Of a DNA stretch of 44,509 nucleotides, positions 28,191 to 36,231 are shown one piece after another. Position 1 is the stretch's first letter. Each line of letters opens with the position of its first letter. Source of the stretch: an uncultured Prevotella sp. (GTDB taxonomy: Bacteria > Bacteroidota > Bacteroidia > Bacteroidales > Bacteroidaceae); contig CAMWVS010000020.1 of assembly GCA_947177775.1 (NCBI GenBank), forward strand, positions 1 to 44,509, given 5' to 3'. A program made the translations under genes and the position numbers. Under the pieces are notes generated by a model. The model made no database searches, was not told the origin of the DNA, and was given only the letters and a program-made list of their open reading frames with translations.

Positions 28191-28290
28191 ACGTGTAACT
28201 CCACAGCAACAAAAGACGTGTAACTCCACAGCAACAAAAGACGTGTAACTCCACAACAACAAAAGACGTGTAACGCCACAATAACAGTAA
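28191..28290 (+). repeat. 25-bp tandem repeats (iteron-like) before the Fic fusion gene
   Basis: Units at 28191-28215, 28216-28240 and 28241-28265 each begin ACGTGTAACTCCACA and end CAACAAAAG; units 1 and 2 are identical and unit 3 differs by one base. A degenerate fourth unit follows at 28266-28290. A related CGTGTAACACCAC also occurs after the gene at 29870-29882. The array ends 30 bases before the ATG, so it could be an operator array or a leader element that controls translation. Confidence 0.85.
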
Positions 28291-28320
28291 ATATAATATG
28301 TAACAATACGTTCGACATAT

Positions 28321-29844
28321 ATGGCAACAGTAGCAGAAAAATTAGCAGAATCATTGGAACTGTTGAAACAGCTTCAAGATAAGGAGAATTTCGTGGTTCT
28401 CCAAGGGACAAAACAACTGAGCAGGGTTCATCTCACACGCCTGTTGAACGAGGGATGGCTGAAAGAAGTGCTCAAAGGATGGTATATAGCCTCACGTCCC
28501 GGAATGGAAGGAGACACAACGGACTGGTACACCTCATATTGGGCTTTTATATCCAAGTATTGCACTTCACGGTTGGGCAACAGTTGGTGTCTTACGGCTG
28601 AACAGTCTCTTGACCTTCATTCCGGAAACACCACCGTCCCGACCCAAACCATCATCCGCAACCCTGACGGAAACAATAACGTCACATTGTTGTTATATGG
28701 AACAAGCCTGTTCAACCTGAAAGCCAAATTGCCAGAATCAATATACATCCACCCTGAATATGGCGTAAGAATGTATTCACTGGCAGAAGCGTTGGTATAT
28801 GTTTCCCCCACTTATTTCCGCCAAAATCCAATTTCGGCGAGAACAAGTCTTCAAATGTTAAAGGACGAATCTGATATTTATGGGATTCTTGCCGATGTAG
28901 GCGCAAGCACACGCGCAGGTCGCCTTGCCGGAGCTTTCAGGAATATCGGAAGGGAGAAAATTGCAAATAATATCCTTGCCTACATGAAACGTCTGGGATA
29001 TGACATACGTGAAGAAGATCCGTTTGAGGATAAAGTGGAAAATCTTTCACCCACCCCGGCATCGCCATACGTCGCACGCCTGTCACTGATGTGGAGCGAA
29101 ATGCGCCGGACCGTCATCGAGAATTTTCCTGTCCCAAATGCCACACCTACCGACATAACAGAACTGCTCAAACAATTGGATGACAAATACACGGAGGACG
29201 CCTATCATTCTCTTTCAATCGAAGGCTATAAGGTATCTGACGAACTGATTGAAAAAGTGAAGAGCGGCAATTGGGACCCCAAGAAGGAAGACAAGGACAC
29301 CCATAACGCATTGGTGGCCAGAGGATACTATCAGTCGTTCCAAGCCGTGAAAGCCACAATTACCAAAATCATTGAAGGCTCTGATGCAGGAACAGCCGTT
29401 GATGACGATCACGGAGGCTGGTATTTCGAGATGTGGCAACCTTTGGTAGCAGCCGGTCTCTACAAACCGTCTGCCATCGTGGGCTATCGCAACCGCCCTG
29501 TCTATATTCGCGGTTCACGCCACACACCAATGAACTATGAGGCTGTACGTGATGCCATGCCCGAGTATTTCCATCTGCTGCGAGAAGAGAAACATCCTGC
29601 CGTCAGAGCCATTCTTGGACATTTCCTGTTCGGATTTATACATCCATACAATGATGGCAACGGCAGAATGAGCCGGTTCATAATGAACACCATGCTTGCA
29701 ACGGGTGGCTATTCATGGACAATTATCCCGGTAGAAAAACGGAGTTCCTATATGCAAGCCTTAGAAAAGGCGAGCGTAGAGGGAGATATCAGAGACTTTA
29801 CAATATTGATTGCCGATTTGCTCAAGACAACGGATACAGAATGA
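28321..29844 (+). CDS. Fic family protein with N-terminal AbiEi-like winged-helix domain
   Basis: 507 residues. Residues 1-230 resemble AbiEi-type antitoxins: a winged helix (FVVLQGTKQLSRVHLTRLLNEGWLKEVLKGWYIASRPG, 24-61) followed by a domain with LTAEQSLDLHSG at 91-102. Residues 245-500 are a Fic AMPylation domain: the self-inhibitory motif SLSIEG at 297-302, a flap segment (YRNRPVYIRGSRHTPM, 389-404) and the catalytic HPYNDGNGRMSR at 441-452 with all key residues. Fic enzymes transfer AMP or related groups to proteins. Here an apparent regulator and a toxin-type enzyme share one chain, so the protein could bind its own upstream repeats. AbiEi identity is from pattern only; the Fic part is secure. 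Confidence 0.85.
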   Translation: MATVAEKLAESLELLKQLQDKENFVVLQGTKQLSRVHLTRLLNEGWLKEVLKGWYIASRPGMEGDTTDWYTSYWAFISKYCTSRLGNSWCLTAEQSLDLHSGNTTVPTQTIIRNPDGNNNVTLLLYGTSLFNLKAKLPESIYIHPEYGVRMYSLAEALVYVSPTYFRQNPISARTSLQMLKDESDIYGILADVGASTRAGRLAGAFRNIGREKIANNILAYMKRLGYDIREEDPFEDKVENLSPTPASPYVARLSLMWSEMRRTVIENFPVPNATPTDITELLKQLDDKYTEDAYHSLSIEGYKVSDELIEKVKSGNWDPKKEDKDTHNALVARGYYQSFQAVKATITKIIEGSDAGTAVDDDHGGWYFEMWQPLVAAGLYKPSAIVGYRNRPVYIRGSRHTPMNYEAVRDAMPEYFHLLREEKHPAVRAILGHFLFGFIHPYNDGNGRMSRFIMNTMLATGGYSWTIIPVEKRSSYMQALEKASVEGDIRDFTILIADLLKTTDTE

Positions 29845-29910
29845 AGAAGCCAACAGGTTGTGAAAAAGGCGTGTAACACCACGGCTTTTCAACATATCAA
29901 ATTGCATATT

Positions 29911-29952
29911 CAAAAAATAGGCACACCAGTGGTCGGCGCGCCTATTTCTTTG
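29911..29952. terminator. Bidirectional terminator between the Fic gene and the lipoprotein gene
   Basis: AAATAGGC at 29915-29922 pairs with GCCTATTT at 29940-29947; A-rich on the left and T-rich on the right (TTTCTTT), so it serves both strands. It lies between convergent genes that stop at 29844 and 29963. Confidence 0.65.
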
Positions 29953-29962
29953 AAATCAAATC

Positions 29963-30694
29963 TCATTCCCAAACATATTCAATGGAACCACCATTGGAGC
30001 CTACGGCCTTTGTCACGTAGCCGCCGTTCACCTCGTATGTATAACTTGTCGCAGCACCATAATCAATACAACCGCCGGTAGCCATAAGATTGCGTGAACG
30101 GTCGCCGAAATAGCCCTGGTTGTAGAGGACGTCGTCTATCCCGTCTTCATACTCGTTCCAACCGATGGAAGACTCCAGATTTGAATAAGTGTATGCCTCC
30201 ACACCGCAAGTAGCGATATTGTCACCATCCCATGTAATGAGATCGTAGGGAGAACCATCTCCGTAATTGGCACCATTGATAAGTTTGTTTCCGTCATATT
30301 TATATGATGTCACACCAGAATCAGTCTTCAGCTTCACGATACGGCCGTCACGCAATGAATATTCATAACGGTCAACATAGGGGTCTTCCCTGATTGTCCT
30401 CGTTATTTTGTTCTCGCCATACTCATATGTAGTGATACAATCGGATTCATAGTCAGAATCTATATCTTTGACAATCCTTCCTGAGTTGTCATACTCAAAA
30501 CGACGCACATGTATATAAACATCTCCGGTATAGGAATCACGGCTGTTATACTTTATCGAGACAAGCCGCTTCCCGCCGTTTGCACCACCCCCACCGTCTT
30601 CATTATCATCGTCATCACTGCTGCAGGCCGTAAAATTGCAGCACAACACCATGGCCATAAGCCACATACCAACCAATTCAAATGTCTTTTTCAT
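29963..30694 (-). CDS. DUF4595-like surface lipoprotein
   Basis: 243 residues. A lipoprotein signal ends at Cys24 (FTAC), followed by SSDDDDNED, the acidic export signal that sends Bacteroidota lipoproteins to the cell surface. A Gly-rich spacer leads to repeats of the YD/RHS-like type (FEYDNSGRIVKDID, YEYGENKITRTI, YSLRDGRIVKLKTDSG, YKYDGNKLING), characteristic of DUF4595 proteins. Function unknown. Residues are mostly beta-forming with many Tyr and Asp. It stands alone and leftward. A minus-strand TATCTTTG box at 30762-30769 is the likely promoter. Confidence 0.85.
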   Translation of the reverse strand: MKKTFELVGMWLMAMVLCCNFTACSSDDDDNEDGGGGANGGKRLVSIKYNSRDSYTGDVYIHVRRFEYDNSGRIVKDIDSDYESDCITTYEYGENKITRTIREDPYVDRYEYSLRDGRIVKLKTDSGVTSYKYDGNKLINGANYGDGSPYDLITWDGDNIATCGVEAYTYSNLESSIGWNEYEDGIDDVLYNQGYFGDRSRNLMATGGCIDYGAATSYTYEVNGGYVTKAVGSNGGSIEYVWE

Positions 30695-30761
30695 AATTTA
30701 TAATGTTATTGATATTAAATAAATAATCCGGCTCTTCACTATTGTAATGAAAATCCTCATG

Positions 30762-30769
30762 CAAAGATA
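30762..30769 (-). promoter_or_regulatory. -7 box of the lipoprotein gene
   Basis: Reads TATCTTTG on the minus strand, about 68 bases upstream of the start codon at 30694. A TTTG lies at 30793-30796, 23 bases away, slightly more than the ideal spacing. Confidence 0.5.
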
Positions 30770-30956
30770 GCGTGAAAAAGAATGTCCGCCGTCAAAAGAA
30801 TATTGCGGATAGTTCTACATGACGTAGCCTATTTCTATACACGATGTTGAACAACGCTCGACACGTCCACCCCTGAAAGGCTGAATAAAGACAAAAAGAG
30901 ACAAGAGACATGCAAAAACAATGGGCCGGAGAAACTGTTTTTCGGATATAATTCAG

Positions 30957-30964
30957 TAACTTTG
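30957..30964 (+). promoter_or_regulatory. -7 box of a candidate non-coding RNA
   Basis: TAACTTTG, predicting a start near 30971 at a strong hairpin. No exact TTTG at -33; a T-rich stretch is present there (about 30936-30942). Confidence 0.45.
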
Positions 30965-30968
30965 CAGA

Positions 30969-31219
30969 CGGACATTGGCCACGGCCATGTCCGGGACATT
31001 ATGGAAAAGAAGCGTTTTTGCTTTATCCTTTATTCGAAATTTCGCCAAAATTACCAGAAGGAGAGAGCAGTCAAAAAGCGCCTCGGCTTGTCGTATATCC
31101 ACTCCCGGCAAGGGACTATCGATATTCGATCAAGGCGTGGGAGTGGACTGTTTATTTCTGGGAAGGCGTTTGGCGATGCCTCGAATAAGATAAACTGCAC
31201 ATCGTCCTGCGCTTTTTTT
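30969..31219 (+). ncRNA. Candidate structured RNA
   Basis: Several stems are visible: GGACATTGGCC with GGCCATGTCC at the 5' end (one bulge); a closing stem of AAAAAGCGC (31073-31081) with GCGCTTTTT (31209-31217) that runs into seven U residues; CCACTCCC (31099-31106) with GGGAGTGG (31139-31146); GTTTAT (31150-31155) with ATAAAC (31190-31195) enclosing AGGC/GCCT. Together they describe a compact RNA of about 150 bases (31073-31219), or 250 with the leader, ending in a terminator-like U-tract. It is not a tRNA, RNase P RNA or tmRNA that I recognise. It could also be a leader for the small HTH gene downstream. Confidence 0.4.
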
Positions 31220-31315
31220 ATGTCCCAACGGCAACAGCCATCCTGATTGGAATTGGGTCACTAAGGGGACGTGCGTGACACACACATATATATAATAAGG
31301 AGAAAGGACAAAACG

Positions 31316-31537
31316 ATGTGTCACGTCGGCAATATGATAAAGGCAGAACTCGACAGGCATCCCAAGGCACACACGGTGACTTGGTTCGCTGCCCAGCTAC
31401 ACTGTGACCGCACGAATGTATATGACATATTCCGACGGCAGTCAATCGACACGGAGCTGCTGACGCGCATATCCAAAATTCTCGGCCACGACTTTTTCCT
31501 CGATTTGTCACACGAGATGAAAGATGAGGGCCGCTGA
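31316..31537 (+). CDS. Small HTH transcriptional regulator (XRE-like)
   Basis: 73 residues. The core NMIKAELDRHPKAHTVTWFAAQLHCDRTNVYDIFRRQSIDTELLTRISKILGHDFF is a helix-turn-helix type very common in Bacteroidota, in which TVTWFAAQLHCDRTNVYDIF holds the turn. I choose ATG at 31316 rather than the longer frame from 31271 because the family begins there and AAGGAGAAAGG stands 9 bases upstream (31297-31307), an unusually good ribosome-binding site for this phylum. Target unknown. It lies after the candidate RNA and before convergent comEC. Confidence 0.7.
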   Translation: MCHVGNMIKAELDRHPKAHTVTWFAAQLHCDRTNVYDIFRRQSIDTELLTRISKILGHDFFLDLSHEMKDEGR

Positions 31538-31645
31538 TTTGCATGAAAGGAAGATGAAAGGGAACGGCCCTGAATAAAGATTAAAATCAATCACAACAAC
31601 TTTAGCGCAATAGACATATATCCTCTTTGGAATACCGGAAGCACG

Positions 31646-33187
31646 CTACATTGAAAGAACGCTATAGAAATAGCGGCGATAGAATATCCTGCACAATATC
31701 ACCAACGAGAATATTATCACGTAGATGCCAATCAGCTGGAATATATTGATATGTATGCCGGAAAGAGATGAACCTGGCATAGAGGAGAGCCAAAAGAGAT
31801 AGGCGTTGAGACAAACAACAACTTTTATGAGCAGTGAGACAATCAAGTGCTGAACAGCTGGAATGAAACAAAGAACTAACGCCGACAAAGCCAAATAGAG
31901 TATGACGGTGACGGCGGGAACGGCCACGATGTTTGACAACAAGGAAACAAAAGAAACCGTTCCGAAATAATAGACCACAAGCGGGGCGGTGACAAGCTGG
32001 GCTGTGAATGACATGACCGTGAGACTCCAGAACCAGGAGAAAATGCGATGGCTCAAACGGAACTTGACAGATACGATACCGACAACCGGCTTATAAAGAA
32101 TGAGGATTGAAGCCACTGAAAGAAACGACAGCTGAAAGCCCACGTCATAAAGACTGAACGGATTGGCAATGAGTATGATTAAAGCCGCAAGTGACAGGAT
32201 GTTCAGAGAGGCACGGTCATGCCCAATCACCGCTGCAAAAGAAAAAGCGCTTATCATAATGGCAGAACGCACAACGGATATCGGCATTCCAACAACAAAA
32301 ACGTATGCCCAGATGAGGATAATAATCATTAGTTCGCGCAATAACGTGAAACGGCCGCCGGAAAAAATGATTGAAAGAAGGAAATATATCACACTGAGAT
32401 GCATTCCGGAGAGTGCAAGAATATGGGAAACTCCGGAAAGAGAATAAACCTTGCGCAACTCCGGAGACAGGTCTGCCCGATGGGCAAGAGTCATGGCTGA
32501 AACGACTGCAAGTTCCTGACCGTCAAGTCCAAAACTACGATATTGTTCCAACAGTCTGTGACGATAACGGAGAAAGACTATGCGTGCGCGACGGACTGCA
32601 GATATGCAACTGACGTCGACACTGGCTTTTTCCCAATTACGGTAATAAATGAATGTCTGACCGGATATGCCATTCGCCTTCAGATATGTGACATAGTCAA
32701 AATCAGAACCATGGATATTTGACGGCGGACGCAACAAGGAACGAACTTTCAGGCCATCACCTGCCATTATGCCTGAATAGCGACGCGCTACTGTATCTTT
32801 CAATAAAGATGCCTTTACTGTATGGCCAACGTACGGACCGGATGTTATTATAATGTCGAAACGCATAACGCGTCCACGTTCTTCCGGTTCGCTCGCGACT
32901 ACGGCATCATAGTCGGTTTCTTCTTCCGGATAAACAACAGGAAATGTATCTTCTGTCCTGCTTATAAGCATGCAACCGAGACAAAAGACTGAAACATTAA
33001 GCAACACACTCTGAAGCAGCGGACGCCTGAAGATGACATAGCATACGGCAAGCAGTATATAGATGACGGCAAACCAACATGACGTCGTTACATGAAAAAG
33101 AAGACTGTCACCCACGTATATGCCCGCAACAAGACTGAGGGCAACAGGAACAAGCGGGTTGGTATGGAACAGATTCGAACGCCTCAC
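31646..33187 (-). CDS. comEC: ComEC/Rec2 family membrane protein without the metallo-beta-lactamase part
   Basis: 513 residues. Residues 1-180 are hydrophobic helices plus a small beta domain of the DUF4131 type (FDIIITSGPYVGHTVKASLL). Residues 215-480 are the Competence domain, with the signature VYSLSGVSHILALSGMHLSVIYFLLS near 255-280 and about ten membrane segments. ComEC forms the channel that takes single-stranded DNA into the cytoplasm during transformation. The C-terminal metallo-beta-lactamase domain of B. subtilis ComEC is missing; many Bacteroidota homologues are similarly short, as I recall, so this need not be a truncation. No other competence gene is nearby; it follows the nuo terminator by 24 bases. 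Confidence 0.88.
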   Translation of the reverse strand: MRRSNLFHTNPLVPVALSLVAGIYVGDSLLFHVTTSCWFAVIYILLAVCYVIFRRPLLQSVLLNVSVFCLGCMLISRTEDTFPVVYPEEETDYDAVVASEPEERGRVMRFDIIITSGPYVGHTVKASLLKDTVARRYSGIMAGDGLKVRSLLRPPSNIHGSDFDYVTYLKANGISGQTFIYYRNWEKASVDVSCISAVRRARIVFLRYRHRLLEQYRSFGLDGQELAVVSAMTLAHRADLSPELRKVYSLSGVSHILALSGMHLSVIYFLLSIIFSGGRFTLLRELMIIILIWAYVFVVGMPISVVRSAIMISAFSFAAVIGHDRASLNILSLAALIILIANPFSLYDVGFQLSFLSVASILILYKPVVGIVSVKFRLSHRIFSWFWSLTVMSFTAQLVTAPLVVYYFGTVSFVSLLSNIVAVPAVTVILYLALSALVLCFIPAVQHLIVSLLIKVVVCLNAYLFWLSSMPGSSLSGIHINIFQLIGIYVIIFSLVILCRIFYRRYFYSVLSM

Positions 33188-33204
33188 GTGACTCTATCAG
33201 ATAT

Positions 33205-33255
33205 AAGAAAAGCGGGGCATACGGCTTCCCGCAAGGAAATTTCCGTATGACCCGC
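33205..33255 (-). terminator. Rho-independent terminator of the nuo operon
   Basis: Minus strand: GCGGGTCATACGG-type arm (33243-33255) pairs with 33212-33224 over 13 positions with one mismatch, followed by CTTTTCTTATAT. It lies 31 bases after the nuoN stop and just before comEC. Confidence 0.8.
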
Positions 33256-33285
33256 TGTGTCGTTGTGTATTTCAGAAATGATTTA

Positions 33286-34716
33286 TCAGTTGGCTGCGGC
33301 TGCAATCCACTCATATACGCAGCTGAATACACCGAAAGCCACGATGCCGGCCGTACAGAGGGCAAGGGCCAGACGGGTATTGCAGTCGCTACGGAACGTT
33401 GGCAGCGGTGCTTCCTCATTGTTGATGTACATGGCCTTAACTATCAGCAGATAGTAGTAAAGACTGACTACCGTGTTTATCAAGGCTATGAACACAACGA
33501 AATATGCCATGAACGAACCCTGCTCTGCTGCTGCCATGAAGACGAAGAACTTGCTGAACATACCTGCAAACGGCGGAATACCGGCGAGGGAGAACAGAGC
33601 TAACGTCATAAGGAAAGCGAGCTTGGGATTGGTTTTGTAGAGTCCGTTGTAGCCGTTCATACGTGTCATACCGTTATTGTTCTGCTCCACAACGCTGATC
33701 ACGGTGAAGACGCTCAGGTTGGCCACTACATAGACAAGAACGTAGTATGTCAGTGCGGCCACACCGGTTGTGCTGGCGCCGATGGCAGCAAGCATGATAT
33801 AACCGGCCTGAGAGATTGAACTGAACGCCATGAAGCGCTTGAGCTCGTTCTGACGGATGGCAAACAGGTTGCCGATGGTGATGGTGAGCACGATAACGAT
33901 AGAAAGCAGATACTCCCAATAGTCTACCATCGGAGCGAACACCTTGCAGAGTATCATCATGAGGGTAAGCGTTGCGGCTCCTTTAGAGATTACACTGAGA
34001 TAGCCTGTAACGGCTGTGGGAGCTCCCTGATAGGTATCAGCGGTCCAGAAGTGGAACGGCACGAGAGAAATCTTGAAGCCGAGTCCGCTGAAGAAGAACA
34101 CAAGTCCCATGATGGTGAGGGGAGAAGTTGATATCTGTGCGGCTACATCATCGAAATAGAGTGTACCGACGGCTCCGTAGATGAACGATATGCCGTAGAG
34201 CATCACACCGCTTGAGAATGTTGCCGTAAGGATGAACTTGGCGGCACCCTCGGCAGAGTTCTTCTTCATCTTGTCGAAAGCCACGAGGCATGCCATGGGC
34301 ACTGATGCCATTTCAAGACCGAGGAAGAACATGAGGAAGTGGCCTGAAGACATCATCATGTACATACCGAGCAGAGTCGAAATGACGAGCATATAGAATT
34401 CTCCGGCCTTGTTCTTCACGTCGCCGCGATTGAGCCAAGGCTGAGCCATTATAAGCACAATGAGCGTGCCGGCGGTGAGAATGAGCTTCATCACGTTGAC
34501 AGCATTGCTCGTGACATAGAGACCACCGAAAGCGGAAGTAGGCTCAGCGAGAGCGCAAGGAGCAATCTGGGCGAGCATGAGCAGTCCGGTAAGTCCATAT
34601 AGCACAGTGTGCTTTTTGTCGTTTCCGTGCAGTGCGAAATCAGCAATGAATACTATTACCAGGATAGCCATCAGTGTGGCCTCCGGCAGCATATTAAAAA
34701 ATTGACTGTAATCCAT
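33286..34716 (-). CDS. nuoN: NADH-quinone oxidoreductase subunit N
   Basis: Antiporter-like membrane subunit of complex I, one of three proton-pumping modules. 476 residues, about fourteen helices. The charged residue of helix 5 is present in [18 protein letters not shown], and lysines in the broken-helix regions are seen in [17 protein letters not shown] and the [17 protein letters not shown] segment. Last gene of the operon, 15 bases after nuoM, with the operon's terminator just beyond. Confidence 0.96.
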   Translation of the reverse strand: MDYSQFFNMLPEATLMAILVIVFIADFALHGNDKKHTVLYGLTGLLMLAQIAPCALAEPTSAFGGLYVTSNAVNVMKLILTAGTLIVLIMAQPWLNRGDVKNKAGEFYMLVISTLLGMYMMMSSGHFLMFFLGLEMASVPMACLVAFDKMKKNSAEGAAKFILTATFSSGVMLYGISFIYGAVGTLYFDDVAAQISTSPLTIMGLVFFFSGLGFKISLVPFHFWTADTYQGAPTAVTGYLSVISKGAATLTLMMILCKVFAPMVDYWEYLLSIVIVLTITIGNLFAIRQNELKRFMAFSSISQAGYIMLAAIGASTTGVAALTYYVLVYVVANLSVFTVISVVEQNNNGMTRMNGYNGLYKTNPKLAFLMTLALFSLAGIPPFAGMFSKFFVFMAAAEQGSFMAYFVVFIALINTVVSLYYYLLIVKAMYINNEEAPLPTFRSDCNTRLALALCTAGIVAFGVFSCVYEWIAAAAN

Positions 34717-34731
34717 TTTTCCTGATAATTT

Positions 34732-36222
34732 TTAGAAGTTAATTACGCTGAGAATCGGTGCCACGCCATCGCTAATGATATTGCTTGCCCACAAGGGGAA
34801 CGATCCGAGACCGGCCACGCAGAAAATGAGGCAGCAGACAGAGAAGCGCTCGTCCCAAGTGGCATCGGTAAGCTCAAGATAGTGCGGGTCGGCAACATTG
34901 CCGAAAAGAATCTTGCCTACTGTGCGCAAGATGTAAACGGCCGTAACAACGATTGACGTACAAGCGATGATCGTAGCCACACGGTGGAACATGTCGGCGT
35001 TCTCGAACGAGCCCACGAAGATGGTCATCTCGGCGATGAAACCGGAGAATCCCGGAAGACCGAGGTTGGCAAGACCGGCAATGACATAGCCCACGCTGAG
35101 GAAAGGCATTATCTTCATCAGACCGCCCAACTTACGGATGTCACGTGTGTGTGTACGACCGTAGATCATACCGATGAGGGCGAAGAAGAGAGCCGTCATA
35201 AGTCCGTGGGAAAGCATCTGGAGAATAGCTCCGGTACAGGCTGTCTTGGTCATCATGAGCAGTGCGAAGAGCACAAGTCCGCAGTGAGACACTGAAGAAT
35301 ATGCGTTGATATACTTCAAGTCTGTCTGAACACAGGCCGAAAGGGCACCGTAAACCACAGAGATGGTTGTGAGGATAAGGAACACCCACGCCAGTTCCTG
35401 GGCTGCATCAGGCAGCAGGAACATTGCCACACGGAAACATCCGTAACCACCGAGCTTCATAAGCACACCGGCATGGAGCATGGAAACGGCTGTAGGAGCC
35501 GAAGCGTGACCGTCGGGAGACCATGTGTGGAACGGGAACAGAGCACCGAGTACACCGAAACCGATGAAGATGAACGGGAAGAAAATCTTCTGTACATCAA
35601 CGGGGATGTTGTGCATAGCGGCTATTTCCTGAACGTTCATCGTTGTCGCACCACTGAAATAGTAGATGCCGAGAATACCGATGATGAGAAGGGCTGAACC
35701 TCCCATGAGCATCAGCGTCAGCTTCATGGCTGCATATTCCTTGTTGCCACTTCCCCACACTCCGATAAGAAGGTACATCGGGATAAGAGCAACCTCATAG
35801 AACATGAACATGGTGAACATGTCGGTGCAGATGAAGAATCCGTAAACACCGGTTGAAAGCAACGTGAACCACAGGAAATACTCTTTTGTCATCGGCTTGA
35901 GCTGCCATGAGGCAAATGTTCCGGTGAACACGATAATACTCGAAAGAAGCAGCATGACAACGGAAATTCCGTCGACGCCAACTGAATAGGCAATGTTCAA
36001 AGGCTCAAACCAAGGTATGCTGTCGGTGAACAGCATGGGATATTCCTCGGCAGGCATAGTGGCACGCATATCGAGGAACGCGAACACCAGCCATATTGAC
36101 AGGGCCAGCAGGGCTGTCGAACCGGCCACCATCACACCACGTACCTGACTGAGATTGCGGGCAGCCCAAAGGCCGAGCAACATCAGGACGGGGATTACTA
36201 CGAATAGACTTAATATATTCAT
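34732..36222 (-). CDS. nuoM: NADH-quinone oxidoreductase subunit M
   Basis: Second antiporter-like subunit of complex I. 496 residues. The key helix-5 glutamate lies in FMFYEVALIPMYLLIGVWG, and the FPFHTWSPDGHASAPTAVSMLHAGVLMKLGGYG segment contains the conserved lysine and discontinuous helix 7-8. DLKYINAYSSVSHCGLVL is the second half motif. Only 9 bases from nuoL, so translation is probably coupled. Confidence 0.96.
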   Translation of the reverse strand: MNILSLFVVIPVLMLLGLWAARNLSQVRGVMVAGSTALLALSIWLVFAFLDMRATMPAEEYPMLFTDSIPWFEPLNIAYSVGVDGISVVMLLLSSIIVFTGTFASWQLKPMTKEYFLWFTLLSTGVYGFFICTDMFTMFMFYEVALIPMYLLIGVWGSGNKEYAAMKLTLMLMGGSALLIIGILGIYYFSGATTMNVQEIAAMHNIPVDVQKIFFPFIFIGFGVLGALFPFHTWSPDGHASAPTAVSMLHAGVLMKLGGYGCFRVAMFLLPDAAQELAWVFLILTTISVVYGALSACVQTDLKYINAYSSVSHCGLVLFALLMMTKTACTGAILQMLSHGLMTALFFALIGMIYGRTHTRDIRKLGGLMKIMPFLSVGYVIAGLANLGLPGFSGFIAEMTIFVGSFENADMFHRVATIIACTSIVVTAVYILRTVGKILFGNVADPHYLELTDATWDERFSVCCLIFCVAGLGSFPLWASNIISDGVAPILSVINF

Positions 36223-36231
36223 CTTTTCTGA

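Noticed and set aside
28191..28290. Tandem repeats considered as a CRISPR array
   Set aside because: Units follow each other without spacers and no cas genes are present.
30962..31246. 94-codon frame in the candidate RNA region
   Set aside because: Starts inside the promoter's -7 box and has no recognisable protein pattern; the stems in the DNA fit an RNA better.
31271..31315. Upstream ATG for the small HTH protein
   Set aside because: The family's N-terminus and an AAGGAGAAAGG site both support the ATG at 31316.
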